Origin: Takakia lepidozioides
Taxonomy: Eukaryota > Streptophyta > Takakiopsida > Takakiales > Takakiaceae
Assembly (NCBI GenBank): GCA_030704615.1
Contig: CM060732.1
Span: 21,328,001 to 21,392,000, forward strand
Direction: 5' to 3'
DNA: 64,000 nucleotides
Shown here: piece after piece, positions 11,834-22,830 of the stretch
Numbering within the stretch: position 1 is the stretch's first letter
How the letters are laid out: each line of letters starts with the position of its first letter
The notes under the pieces: generated by a model
Database searches by the model: none
The model's input: only the letters and a program-made list of their open reading frames with translations
What the model was told of the DNA's origin: nothing
Position numbers and translations under genes: made by a program

Positions 11834-12205
11834 CCCCCCTCCACAATGGAGTATTCAAGTCAGCTGGCAAGATTACAACATTAAAGAGGTAAGTTCTCAA
11901 TTGTAATATTATATGTATAGTAGTTTTATTTTTCATCTGCAATGAAGGGCTTATGTCTTATGTGTTTAAAGCTTATTGCTATTAAAAAAAAAAAAATCTT
12001 TCTTTGAGCTATAATCTGGAGAGGCTATTTTTTTTTTTTTCTTATGACAGATATTGTTGGGGTTTGTAGAAATGTATTGATGCAGCTGCTCTCCCCCCAC
12101 AGTGGAGTATTCAAGTCGGCTGGCAAGATTACAACATTAAATAAGTAAGTTCTCAAGTGTAATATTATGTGTAGAAGTTTCAATTTTTCTTCTATGAAGA
12201 ATGGG
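11834..12205. repeat. Two direct copies of a sequence of about 115 bp
   Basis: Copies at about 11834-11945 and 12091-12205 share CCCCCC..CCACA(A/G)TGGAG, then TATTCAAGTC(A/G)GCTGGCAAG, ATTACAACATTAAA, AAGTTCTCAA(T/G)TGTAATATT. An AT-rich spacer of about 145 bp lies between them. Similarity to the tandem blocks on either side was not seen. Confidence 0.75.
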
Positions 12206-12934
12206 GCTCTATTTGGGATAGGGAGTGACTGTGCAGTTTGGTATGAATGACCATTACCATCCACTTCGAAGAAAGCAAGAGTGGGAAAGTCCATTTCCAA
12301 AAAAGCAACCGAGACTGCACATTTTTGGTTGGGACGAGTTCAAAGGGTTCGCAAAAATGTAAATCTTTGTAATGTGACACCGAAGTATGTAGAATATAAA
12401 TTAAGAATTGATCTGACAGACAGGCCTACAGGGATTGAGGTCTTTTGTCGATGGTATCAACCCTCACAAAGGGTTCGTATGTATAGATCTATATGACTTG
12501 ACAAATTATACTCCTGTAAATATAGTAAGTGTCATAGCGTTAGCACATTTGACATATAGACCTTCTAGAAATGGTGAATATGAGTTAGACATAGGAGATG
12601 ACCGGATATTTAAGGACTTTGTAAAGGGCAAATGTAAAGCATAAGATGTGTACATTTATATATACATTCATCCATTCATCATGTATTCAACAATTTAATG
12701 GACACTGAAACAATTCATATGTTTGCAAATGTATTTATATCAAATACATTGTTTGGTGACCATGAGTACAACTCAAAGAAGCTGTAATAAATACATCGGG
12801 GTTGAGAGAACGACTATAATCCAAGAGACGGGCCTACAAGAATTGAGGTTTTTCAGAGGAAGACTATCACTTATTTATTTAGATTTTATGTAGAAGGAAA
12901 GAGAAAAGACTCCGGCCTAAGTCGGCATAACTAG
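12206..12934. other. Noncoding AT-rich stretch with unassigned open frames
   Basis: Plus-strand frames at 12281-12496 and 12435-12644 overlap in different frames (GRVQRVRKNVNLCNV; RPSRNGEYELDIGDDRIFKD). Their composition is protein-like, but no family was recognised and there is no clear start or splice structure. They may be fragments of a decayed element. Confidence 0.25.
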
Positions 12935-14727
12935 GAGTCGTTTGACCACTTCAGAGCCATTTGGATGGGGAACGGTTTGACCACTTCAGAGCCATTTGGA
13001 TGGGGAACGATTCGTTCGCTACTTGAACCACTTTTGCTTGATCTCATACTTGTCCAGGACCTCTCATATGAACCCTATTCGAACCCTACAACATATTGGT
13101 CAAGTTTGAAAACAACATGAAATCATTTTGATGGGGAACATTTTGTTCGCCCTTTGAATCAATTTTGATTGATCCTATACTTGTCGACGACCTGTCAAAG
13201 GGTATGTATAACATACTAGTAAGATAAAATCATTTAGATGGGGAACGGTTTGTTCCACCTTTAAATCAATTTTGATTCATGATGTCATACATGTCTAGCA
13301 CTTGTCAGATGGTATGTTGAACATAATGGCGAAGGTTGAAAACAACCAATAATCATTTGGATAGGAAATGATTCGTTCGCTACTTGAACCACTTTTGTTT
13401 GATCTCATACTTGACTAGGACCTCTCATATGAACCCTAGAACATATTGCCCAAGTTTGGAAACAATATAAAAATCATTTGGATGGGGATCATTTCGTTTG
13501 CCCTTTGAATCAATTTTGATTGATCATATACTTGTCCAAGACATGTCAAAGTATATAGAACATACTAGCAAACTTGTTTGAAAAGAAGATAAAATCATTT
13601 AAATAGGAACGGTTTGTTCCTTTAAATTAATTTTGATTCATGTCATACCTGTCCAACACATGTCAGCTGGTATGTAGAACATAATGGCAAAGTTTGAAAA
13701 CAACCAAAAATCATTTGGATGGGAAACGATTCATTCGCCACCTGAACCACTTCTGATTGATCCGGTATTTGTCCCAGACCTGTCATATGAACCCTAGAAC
13801 ATATTGGCCAAGTTTGGAAACAACATGAAATCATTTGGATGGGGAACATTTCGTTCGCCCTTTGAATCAATTTTGATTATGGGGAACGGTTTGTTCCAAC
13901 TTTAAATCCATTTTGATTCATGTCATACCTGTCCAACACTTGTCAGATAGTATGTAGAACATAATGACATACAAACAAAAATCATTTGATGGTGAACAAT
14001 TCGTTTGGCACTTGAACCATTTCTGATTGATTTTGTACTTGTCCAGGACCTATCATATGATATGTTGAACATATTGGCCAAGTTTGAAAAGAACATAAAA
14101 TCATTTGGACGGGGAACATTTTGTTTGCCATTTGAATCAATTTTGATTGATCCCATACTTGTCTAGGACCTGTCAAAAGGTATGGAGAATATACTACCAA
14201 AGTCTGAAAAGAAGAAAAAATCATTTACATAGAAAACGGTTTGTTCCACCTTTTAAATCAATTTTGATTTAAGTCATATTTGTCCAGTACCCATCAGATG
14301 GTATGTATAACATAATGGCAAAGTTTAAAAACAACCAAAAATCATTTGGATGGGGAACGATTTGTTCGCCATTTGAACCACTTCTGATTGATCTCGTACT
14401 TGTCCAAGACTTGTTTATATGATATGTAGAACATATTGGCCAAGTTTGAAAACAACATAAACTCATTTGGATGGGAACAATTTGTTCGCCCTTTGAATCA
14501 ATTTGATTGATCCCATACTGGTCCAAGACCTGTCAAAGGGTATGTAGAACATACTAGCAAAGTCTGAAAAGAAGATAAAATTATTTAAATGAGGAACGGT
14601 TTGTTCCACCTTTAAATCAATTTTGATTCATGTCATACTTGTCCAGCACCTGTCAGATGGTATATAGAACATACTGGCAAAGTTTGAAAACAACCAAAAA
14701 TCTTTTGGATCATGGGGAACGATTCGA
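12935..14727. repeat. Satellite array, about 120-bp monomers in a three-monomer higher-order repeat
   Basis: Every monomer carries AAATCATTTGGATGGGGAAC or a close variant, then a TTTGTTCG/CC word, a TTGATTGATC/TTGATTCATG word, CATACTTGTCCAGGACC and TATGTAGAACATA. Three subtypes alternate. A has TTGAACCACTT with CATATTGGCCAAGTTTG. B has CCCTTTGAATCAATTTTGAT with CATACTAGCAAAGTCTG. C has GGTTTGTTCCACCTTTAAAT with CATAATGGCAAAGTTTG. Monomer starts are near 13003 (A), 13133 (B), 13240 (C), 13373 (A), 13484 (B), 13604 (C), 13721 (A), 13841 (B, truncated), 13881 (C), 13992, 14111, 14231, 14352, 14473, 14592 and 14714 (partial A). The trimer period is about 350-370 bp. The third B has lost about 80 bp. 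A 36-bp duplication of the boundary word precedes the first A (12941-13012). Confidence 0.9.
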
Positions 14728-15749
14728 TTTGAGTTTATTTATAAATTACACATTGACACTTTCTCGTCCAATCAAAAATCTTAAGAGCTATTATAAGTTA
14801 CTCAATGCATTTTACACATCCATGTAAAGGCTTCCTCTAGTTATAATACTTTGTCTATATGACATAACCCTTTTGTATTTTGTATAATAGTTGGGGTGCC
14901 ATCATTTTTTCATGAATTATGTTTGGTGTGAAATATTCAATGAATCTACAAGTGAACTAGTTGTTCTACTCAATTAGTTTTTTCTGCAATCATTTTTCTC
15001 TGAAGTTTGTAATGGTTATGAGAATGGTTATATACCAAACAATGTTATCATACCCTAGTAAAATGGAGATGTCCACCTTCCAAATGAAAAGTAGTAGTCT
15101 TTTGGGATGAAGGGACACCATAAGCTGTCCTTACTTTGACAAGAGTCTTGCTTCTTTTGTAGTAGTAACATGAGAGTGTTCTAATTGAGATAAAGATAAG
15201 GATCATAATGAATGTTCGGGCTTTACATTATTTCAAGCAGTGCCGATAATGAATTGGTTGCTAATGTTTTGGTAAAGTGGAGAGAGCAATATTTAAAACA
15301 TGTAGATGTATCTTGTTGAAAGGGGTATTTTTAATCACGTTGTGAATTACAGAGGGGAAGGAAAATTATTAGAGTAATTTACATGAAGGATTATTCTAAC
15401 AACCTGTTTATTAAAATAATACATAGATAGTGATTTGAAATTTAAGACAGATACATCCATACAGAACATTTTTTTATTCACAGAAGGTATATTACATGGT
15501 ATTCTTTAAATCCCCAATGTTCGCACTTGGTAGTGGACATTTACAAAGAGTGACTCCCCAAAGGGGATACAGAATGGGAGTGCAAGCTACTACAAACTGC
15601 TCTCCTTATCAAGAGAGCCAAGGTTGGGAATTGACAATAGGCTGCTTTGCTGGAACCAGCAAAGCAGGATGACTGCCCTGTGGCCATAACAAAGATGATG
15701 AGAGATAAGGTTGTTTTCTTGTCTCAGCTTCATGACAAGGTAAAAGCCA
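14728..15749. other. AT-rich noncoding region
   Basis: No gene, repeat family or RNA was recognised in this kilobase. It lies between the satellite and a gypsy integrase relic and is presumably decayed repeat DNA. Confidence 0.3.
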
Positions 15750-16001
15750 ATGTGGCCTAAGGGCCAGAGGCAGCAGGCTCGCAACTATGAAATGAAACAT
15801 TCTGGTCACAAGTACGAGGAGCTGACCCCTGGGAATATAGTCATGATGATCAGACCAGGGAAGCAAGGTGCTATGATCAGCCCATGGGAGGGCCCTTATT
15901 CTTTCACAGGTGACAAAGATCGTGAGAAACAGACACCTGCCAGAGAGTCTGAACGCAAGTGCATGCTGAAAGATGGATCTGGCAAGACCTTCACAGCTTG
16001 A
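15750..16001 (+). pseudogene. Retrotransposon integrase C-terminal relic
   Basis: The plus-strand frame reads EELTPGNIVMMIRPGKQGAM followed by ISPWEGPYSFTG. This matches the usual integrase C-terminal pattern in which a 'GD.V..' segment precedes 'l.p.weGPy.v'. The N-terminal catalytic part is not present upstream in any frame I could follow, so this is an isolated fragment. The frame ends at a stop at 16001. Confidence 0.55.
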
Positions 16002-16667
16002 GTGATGGCAGAGACGAGAAAGAAAGAAGAAAAATAGAACTTTTAATGTTCGAAGGGACGGGAGGAGATTCCCGAAGTTGAACTGGAGAGAGAGAGAGAG
16101 GATGGCAACAAGAGAAAACGAGACATATGCAAAGCTGGAGCTGATGGATTGCAACCATGAACAACAATCCCAAGTTTTGTATGTGAGGGCACTTGGTTCC
16201 CTTTGCACTTCTCGCTTTTGGTGTTGTACGGCGTTTACACTTGGGGTTTTGAATGGTACTTCTGCAAACAAACCACGATAAAATCGCTGAGGCACCTACA
16301 TTGCTGGGAGACAGGTTCTTCCCAGGTGTCTATTTAGGACATATTTCCATGCATGATTTCATGTATCCCTATGTGCCACTAGAGATGCCTTGCATTTGGG
16401 AGGAAGTGAGAGGTCCTTCTAGGGTGTGAGGCAGGCCACCAGATTGCCAGGTACAGACCTCCGAGTTCGGGGGAGGGTGCTGGTGATATTTTCAGATCTA
16501 CGCTTTCTTCACCAAACATTACAAGACAGTTCTTGGTGACTTGTTTGTGAGATTGGGGAGGCCAAGTAGGAAATCTCCAGTTCTGGTCTCGTTCATTTGA
16601 TGCAACAATTCTCCAGGATGTCAATGACTTTGGGAAGAGCTAGACACCCTCATAATCTCCTTGGTAA

Positions 16668-17160
16668 TTGTGCGCAGCTTCAGAAGAGATTGTTGCAGCA
16701 GGTGCCAGGGATTGGAAGGCAGCAGTGGCCAAGTATTTGGACAAGGTGCACATGCACCTGAGTCAACAGCATCCTGGGTCCGCTTATTCCTTCACTTCGG
16801 TTGGCAGCGACAAAATGGCAAGTCGTCCATGTATGTTCAATTCATCAAGCAGCTCTTGGTAGTCAGAAAGAGGACTCCATACTGATACTCTCCTAATAGG
16901 GTTGGGATGGGTTCCTCTTACATGGGTACTCTCCCTTGCTTCTTCATATCTGTGCCTTAATAGTCAGTTTAGGGGTGCTCTGGAGATGAATTGAAAATTG
17001 ATCCTTGTCCACTGATGATATGCAGCTTGTATGCTCTATAATGGACGAGGAGACTGGTTTGCAACATGCTGTGGAGTTGAGGCTGGAGAAGTCCCCAACG
17101 TCTGGGCATGTTGCATTTGAGATGTTTGGCCTCTTGATGGATACCACCACCAAACAAAAT
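16668..17160 (+). other. Possible two-exon gene fragment of unknown function
   Basis: A plus-strand open stretch, about 16668-16859, reads SEEIVAAGARDWKAAVAKYL followed by a Ser-rich tail. A second stretch, 17026-17160, follows a good acceptor (TATGCAG) and ends exactly at a consensus donor GTAAGTATT. It gives 45 codons including GHVAFEMFGLLMDTTTKQN. The canonical splice sites suggest a real exon, but no downstream exon appears before the Copia element starts at 17543, so the gene may have been truncated by the insertion. I do not recognise the family. Confidence 0.3.
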
Positions 17161-17318
17161 GTAAGTATTCTGGAGTCTTGGGTTCTGTAACAAGCTATTG
17201 GATATTCTTCAGCATAGCAATCTTAGAGTTGTGAGACTCTCAAAATGCAATAAGTAATCAAAACCTCAAGAGTATTATGCCACATCCAATTGCTGGATGA
17301 CAAGATGTGCTGCAACAC

Positions 17319-17542
17319 ACGAATCCATCTCTCTATGCACTTAGGTCTGGCCACATTCGATACTCATCATCATGGTTTCTAGTGTGATGCCAAAGCCAAC
17401 CCTTAGAGGATCACTCAATTAACTGCCATCAAGTTAATTGTCAGCTGTACAGGAGCACTCTGGAGACTCCAGGTTTATCTTAAAACCGCATCACTCATAC
17501 GAATCCATCTCTCTATGCACTTAGGTCTGGCCATGTTCGATA
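17319..17542. repeat. Pair of 44-bp direct repeats next to the Copia LTR
   Basis: ACGAATCCATCTCTCTATGC followed by ACTTAGGTCTGGCCA(C/T)(A/G)TTCGATA occurs at about 17319-17362 and again at 17499-17542. The second copy ends exactly at the LTR terminus (TGTTGG at 17543). Confidence 0.85.
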
Positions 17543-17938
17543 TGTTGGAAACTAGACCTGTCCTCTACCTCCTAGAGATATTGACAGATAGCTTCTAGCA
17601 CAAGCAGCAGTACAAAAACTGACAGCCTAAACCAACCAAAGAGTTAGTACTAACAAGAAGTGTCAGTCCTAACAAGAATTCTCCTTACTGCAAAAAAAAA
17701 GCTTACAAAAGTAGATGCTGGACTTCTCCTCCTCCTCTCTCTGCAATCTACTAGGATAGCACATCCAAAATGCTAGAAGAAGTGCTGGGCATTGCCTCAG
17801 CCTTTTCCTTAAATCCTACATGGGTTCTCTAGAAACTTCTAGTGGAAACGTGGGCTGGAACCTTCTGGTAGAACTATCCCTAGCCGTCAAAAACCCTAAC
17901 AGAACCCTAGCTAACTAAATCTGAGCTGACTTCTAACA
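17543..17938 (-). repeat. 3' LTR of the Copia element
   Basis: The minus-strand sequence starts TGTTAGAAGTCAGC and ends TAGTTTCCAACA, giving 5'-TG...CA-3' termini. It is 396 bp long and directly follows the purine tract after the RNase H stop. The same 12-bp terminal sequence reappears at 20400-20411 next to the gag start. Confidence 0.8.
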
Positions 17939-17945
17939 CTCCCAC

Positions 17946-19737
17946 TCAGCAAGGATTGAGGCTTAACCCAATCAGTTCCATGCATCTAGAATGCTTTTCT
18001 TTGGATAGAGCCTTTGTGAGTGCATCAGCTGCCATGTCCTCAGTCCTACAGAAAACCAACTCAATCTCCAAACCAATCATTTCTCTAATGAAATGATGTT
18101 TGATATCTATGTGCTTGGTCCGGGCATGAAGAACAGGATTCTTGCTCAGCTCAATGCTGCTCCTGTTATCAGCATGCACTTTCGTTGGCTGTTCTTGACT
18201 GAAGCCAAGTTCACGAAGAAGCCTTCGAATCCAAATGGCTTCTTTAGCTGCATGAGTCAGAGCCATATACTCTGACCCAGTCGAGGATAGTGCAGTGGTC
18301 TGCTGTCTTTTGCTGCTCCAGCTCACAGCACCTCCACTCATTACAAAGCAGTAGGCAGATATGGATCTCCTCTCATCTGTGTCTCCTGCCCAATCTGCAT
18401 CACTGTATCCTTCTAGTGATGCTCCAGTGTCCTGCTTGTTGTAAGTTAGACATGTATCCGCAGTCCCTTTCAAATATCTAATCACCCTCTTGAGTGCTTT
18501 CCAATGCTGAGGTCCTGGGTTGTGCATGAACTTACTGAGCACTCCCACTGCATAGGCAATGTCTGGCCTGGTGCCAATCATTGCATACATCAGAGATCCC
18601 ATGGCTTGCTGATATGGAACCTTAGCCATTTCCTCAATCTCACTTGGAGATTTTGGCTCCATCTCCTTACTCAGCTTGCAGCCGGTTTCCAATGGTGTTG
18701 GTGCTGGTTTGCAGTCCTGCATACCAAACTTCGCAACAACATTCCTGACATACCTCTCTTGGCTCAACTTTATAGTTCTCGCCTGGAATCTGAATTCCAA
18801 GTAGGTAGTTCACGGCTCCAAGATCAACCATCTCAAAGGTTTCACTCAAATCATGCTTCTGCCTGCGCATGGTGTCCTTGTTGTCGCTGATCAGTAGCAG
18901 GTCATCCACATAGAGTGCTATTATCACGACACCTGATGTCATGTAGTAAATGCTCTGATCAGCTGTACTCCTTTCAAAACCTTGGCCTGCCAAGTAGCTA
19001 TTGATCTTCTCATACCCTGTCCTCGATGCCTGTTTGAGTCCATATAACGATTTCTTGAGCCGACACACCTTATCACCTTCTTGGAAGCCTTCTGGTTGTT
19101 TCATGTAGATCTCCTCCTGGAGATCCCCATTCAAGAATGCAGTCTTCACGTCCATGTGTTCTATCTCCCAGTCATGCTTCGCTGCCAATCCCAGCAGACA
19201 TCGGATGGAGGTGAACTTTGCCACCGGGGCAAAGGTTTCATTGTAGTCGAGCCCTGCAGTCTGTGTGAAGCCTCTGGCCACAAGTCTGGCCTTGTACTTC
19301 ACTACCTCATTGTTGGGTCCTCTTTTCACTTTGAAAACCCACTTGCAATCTACCGCCTTTCTACCACCAGGCAGTGTTACCAGCTCCCAAGTCTGGTTTT
19401 TTTTCAGAGATTTCATCTCCTCTAGCACAGCTCCCTCCCACTCATTGGCATCATCCCTTGCCAAAGCGTCTTTGAGGGTGGCTGTCTCCTCTGCATCATC
19501 AAGGGCATGGAAACAACTTTCCATCTGCCCTATATCCATAGTCAGACCAGTCAGTCCTTCTGCCACATTAGCTCCAAACCTTTCTGGGGGTTTGCTGATC
19601 CTTCCTGACCTTCTAGGCCCCCCATCCTTGTCAATAGGATCCTGATCTTCAGAATCTTCATCCTCTTCTGGTTTCTTTGCCACCTTCTCCCTTCGAGTGT
19701 AGACCTTTAGTACTGGTTGTTCCCTTTCTTCTCCCAC
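17946..19737 (-). pseudogene. Copia reverse transcriptase and RNase H, frameshifted
   Basis: Frame 1 (19737-18667) has a linker with Ser/Arg-rich RRSGRISKPPERF, then the reverse transcriptase: WVFKVKRG, YKARLVARGFTQ, DVKTAFLNGDL, SLYGLKQA and the catalytic YVDDLL. Frame 2 (18800-17946) has LSQERYVRN, GSLMYAMIGTRPDIAYAV, RNase H YSDADWAGD, SSTGSEYMAL, HADNRSSIEL and KHIDIKHHFIRE. The frames overlap by about 130 bp, and the change at about 18.79 kb is an indel. Typical Copia order (RT then RNase H at the C-terminus) distinguishes it from gypsy. Confidence 0.9.
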
Positions 19738-19738
19738 A

Positions 19739-20395
19739 TCAGGGATTTGTCACAGGAACGAAGATCCTTGGGCTTTGTCTCTTTCCCAAAACTATCAGGG
19801 CATTGTCCATACTTGAGCTACCCCTAGTCAGCTTGCTTTCTTCCATGATAAGTTGTGAAGTGACATACTTCCAACTCAGTCTACTCTTACCATGAGTAGC
19901 CAATGCGGTTTCCACCATGTCATAACTCTTTGGCAAGGTGCCAAACAAGGTCATGATCTGAAGTGATTCAGTCATGGGTTCTCCTGCATCAATTATCTCC
20001 AGACACATGGCTTTAACAGTGGCAATGTGAACGGCTACACTCTCACCTTCTCTCATTCTCAAGTCCATGAGCTGTTTCCATAGGACATATGCTTTCCCCA
20101 TCGCATCTGTCTCATACACCTCACATAAGCTCTGCCAGACCTCATGAGCAAATGTAAGATTCCTTACCAACACTACCAGATTTGATCTCATGTTTGTGAC
20201 CAGAGCTGCCATTGCAAGCTCATTCTCTTGGATCCATGTGGCCTCCTTCAAGTTATCCTCTGAAGGCTTTTTAGTCACTATTGACCACAGGCCCTTGGAA
20301 GAGAGCAGGAGCTTCATCATGTAGATCCAACTCTTATAGTTGTTGCCATCAAGTGGCTCAACTGTCCAAGTAGTTGTAACGTCTCGTGGGCCCAT
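19739..20395 (-). pseudogene. Copia gag (UBN2-type), truncated before the zinc knuckle
   Basis: The frame starts at ATG 20395, only five bases inside the LTR-end motif. It reads EPLDGNNYKSWIYMMKLLL, WQSLCEVYETDAMG, LWKQLMDLRM and ESLQIMTLFGTLPKSYD, the usual UBN2 gag features. It stops at 19739 without the CCHC knuckle, and the RT linker frame begins two bases later. This marks the end-point of the internal deletion. Confidence 0.85.
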
Positions 20396-20439
20396 AACCT
20401 GTTGGAAACTAAATGCTTATGCGACAGGTGAACTATCAC

Positions 20440-20620
20440 ATTTCCTCCCACATGGAGATGGAAGGGAAACTGTGCGAAGTATTAGAAGGTCAGATAACTG
20501 TGTAAGTCCCTTGTAGGTTCGATGCCAGCGTTGCTAGAGTTATTCCATTCATCTCCATTTGCTGGACATTTTGGTGTTGAAAAGACTGAAAAGGTTGCAG
20601 GAACAATACCATTATAAAGG
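20440..20620 (+). pseudogene. Gypsy integrase zinc-finger fragment
   Basis: The plus-strand frame around 20548-20605 reads HSSPFAGHFGVEKTEKVAG, the H...AGH.G..KT start of the integrase HHCC domain. Degraded codons upstream fit the preceding linker. It lies immediately beside the truncated Copia border and runs in the opposite orientation. Confidence 0.65.
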
Positions 20621-20631
20621 GTTGGTTAAAG

Positions 20632-20725
20632 AGAAATGAAATGAAATGAAATGGTGCTTTATAACGTCCGCGGAAAGCTCATAGAGCTTATGGGACAAAA
20701 TGGAAGAAAACATGAGAGGAACAAA
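20632..20725. repeat. Dispersed repeat, copy 1
   Basis: GAGAAATGAAATGAAATG, then GGTGCTTTATAACGTCC, then AAGCTCATAGAGCTTATGGG. A diverged second copy lies in the same orientation at 60375-60468. It lies just 3' of an integrase fragment, so it probably belongs to the 3' part or LTR of that gypsy family. Confidence 0.7.
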
Positions 20726-20899
20726 TCCATTCAAGCACTCTCCTTGGCCATAGCATCTGTCTTAGAGCCTATTCCAGCCCCCTACACCTGCTGTTTCAAG
20801 AGTTGCGCTCCCTTCAAGCTTGAAGTTGAAACCCCAACTCACATAGGCCCTACAAGTGCTTTTCTTTCACTCCAAGTGGAAACCAGCCCTAGACCTTCC

Positions 20900-21330
20900 G
20901 TTCTAGCTCTCTAAAGCTTGAAAACAAGAGCCTCAATGGGCTGAAGGCATGCTCCACACATGCCCCACTCTCACCATAAGAGAATCAGCTCCTTTGCTTC
21001 ATTTCTTGCACCCACAAACCTGAAAATACAAGCTTCAGTAGGCTGAAAGCATGCTCCACATGCCTTACAGGGAAACCAGCCCCTTCCTTCCTTTCTTGCA
21101 CTCCCACACCTGAAAGTACAAGCCTTCACCAGGCTGATAGCATGCTCCACACATGCATTGCCCTCACATAAGGGAAGTCAGCCCTTCCATTTTCCTTGCT
21201 TGCCCTCCAAGCTTGAAGATGGAAGCTTCAATGAGCTGAATACATGCTCCACACATGCAACCTCTTCACACAAGAGATATCAGCCCCCTATCTTGGCTCC
21301 TTGGCTCCTTGGCTCCTTGATGCTCTCTAA
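20900..21330. repeat. Minisatellite, four copies of an approximately 100-bp unit
   Basis: The word GGCTGA(A/T)(A/G)GCATGCTCCACA and its flanks recur at about 20948, 21050, 21141 and 21243. Each is followed by a Pro/Ser-codon-like CCAGCCCTTCC stretch and preceded by a CTTCA(A/G)(T/C) word. The ORFs over it are by-products of the repeat. Confidence 0.8.
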
Positions 21331-22276
21331 GACAAGACTAAGCACTCCACAACCTTTGCCAAGCTCCTGAAACCCTAAGGCTTACATTTCCAGCCACAAG
21401 ACACTTCTCTTGTGGTGCAAGAGCTCTTCTTCCAAGCTCTGAAACCCTAGGTGCACATTCCATGGCCTTGCTGCACCTCTTAGCTCCTATTCCAGCCCTG
21501 CTCTTGCCATGACAAGAGCCCTCTATTGAAACCCAATCTCACCATACTCCACAAAGTGCACTGATTTGCCCCAAGCCAAATTAGCCCTTTTCGCTTGGTC
21601 TTGCAATCCTTCACACAATGAAAGCTCGCATTCCCAAGTCCAGTTCTCAGCTTTGCCACCAAAGCCACTATAACCTGCTCTTGACTGGTCTTCTTCCCAA
21701 TCGTGCTTGCTCATGCATGTACACAATCTGAAACCATCAAGGTGCTCTGGAATTACTTGCAGCATGGTGCTTTCATCTCTGAAGCTGAAGATCGAATGCC
21801 AAGGTCTACCACCTCGTAACCCACATCGCCTCCGCTTCTAACAACCAAGAGCTCCACGGTGCTCCTTGCATAACAACTTGGTTTCTCTAAAAGCTAGCTA
21901 TTTCCTAGCTAGTTTCACACTAGTGGTAAAATAACTTGACAACTGATTTGTCACATAAATCTTCTGTACTCAAACATGCTCTCAAGTTCTCGAGCTTAGA
22001 ATGCAAGCTTACAATTTCGTCAACATGTTGTGCAAAGTACATCATACCAAAGCCGTAATATTTGTCGACCAAGTCCTTCACCTTTGCGGCCGTTTAAAAG
22101 CAGTTTCCAGAAGGTCACTCGTCAACCCCAACCTAGGATGCATTTGGGAAACTGATGTGCTCCGCTTCCTTATATCGTTGTGGGCCAAAATTCTCAGCAG
22201 GAGTGGTGGTGCTCCAACCTTTGGTTTGTTGAGTTTTCCATTTGGCTAATCAAACCTTCCATAATTAATCCTCAAG
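21331..22276. other. Noncoding region right of the Copia border
   Basis: No gene recognised. At 21834-21842 CTTCTAACA equals the outer end of the Copia LTR (minus strand TGTTAGAAG). It could mark the far end of a much longer, non-homologous LTR-like segment (20400-21842), but the match is only 9 bp and no target duplication is visible. Confidence 0.3.
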
Positions 22277-22554
22277 CTATGTAATGCCAACAATTGGTTC
22301 CTCCTTCATTTCATCATCATGTGAGTCTTGGCTGTCCTGATGAACTTGGGTAAGTCTCCGACCTTTGTTTTTTTTCTGCTTTGGCATGTCAGGATGCCCA
22401 ATGTTCTCCAGATATGCCTTCACTTGATTCAATTCCTCCATCATTAACGGACTGCCCACCAGCTGGGCTGAAAATGCCCTGTGGGCAGTGACAACACTTT
22501 CCATGTCAGCGTTTCTAAGAAAATGTCGACCACCCTGCGCAATACAACGTGAGG

Positions 22555-22830
22555 GATTACACCATATAGGTGAAAGACAAACAGAGGGTGACACAGAAGA
22601 AGGGTTACACGGAAGGTGGGTTACACGGAAGAGAGATTTACATAAAGGTTACACGGCACAGGTGGGTTACACGGCAGAGGGATTTACATAGGGTTTACAC
22701 ACGGAGGGTTACACATATGAAGGCTTTATGAAGGGGGGTTACGCAGTGTCACAATGAGGGATAACACCGCACGGGAGAGATGAGAGGATGACACAGACGT
22801 AGGGTTACACGGAGGTAGACAACAGCACGA
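22555..22830. repeat. GGTTACACGG minisatellite (G-strand on plus)
   Basis: Repeated GGGTTACACGGAAG, AGGTTACACGGCA and similar words between two coding-looking segments of the decayed unit. It is the same motif family and orientation as the 32.9-33.9 kb array. Confidence 0.8.

Larger units (their letters stand above)
17543..20411 (-). mobile_element. Ty1/Copia LTR retrotransposon, internally deleted
   Basis: Minus-strand order: remnant of the 5' LTR terminus (20400-20411), gag, a junction deletion, reverse transcriptase, RNase H, purine-rich tract (TGAGTGGGAG), 3' LTR (17543-17938). The zinc knuckle, protease and integrase are absent, so the element cannot move by itself. Only about 12 bp of the LTR end (TGTTGGAAACTA) is recognisable at the right border, after which the sequence departs from the 3' LTR. 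The right border is therefore truncated or recombined, and no target duplication was found. Confidence 0.85.

Noticed and set aside
13643-14526. Several 75-90-codon minus-strand ORFs in the satellite
   Set aside because: They repeat with the monomers (FQTWPICSTYH type) and shift frame between monomers; satellite by-products.
18093-19895. Plus-strand ORFs up to 128 codons within the Copia region
   Set aside because: Antisense to the reverse transcriptase/RNase H frames, with no independent features.
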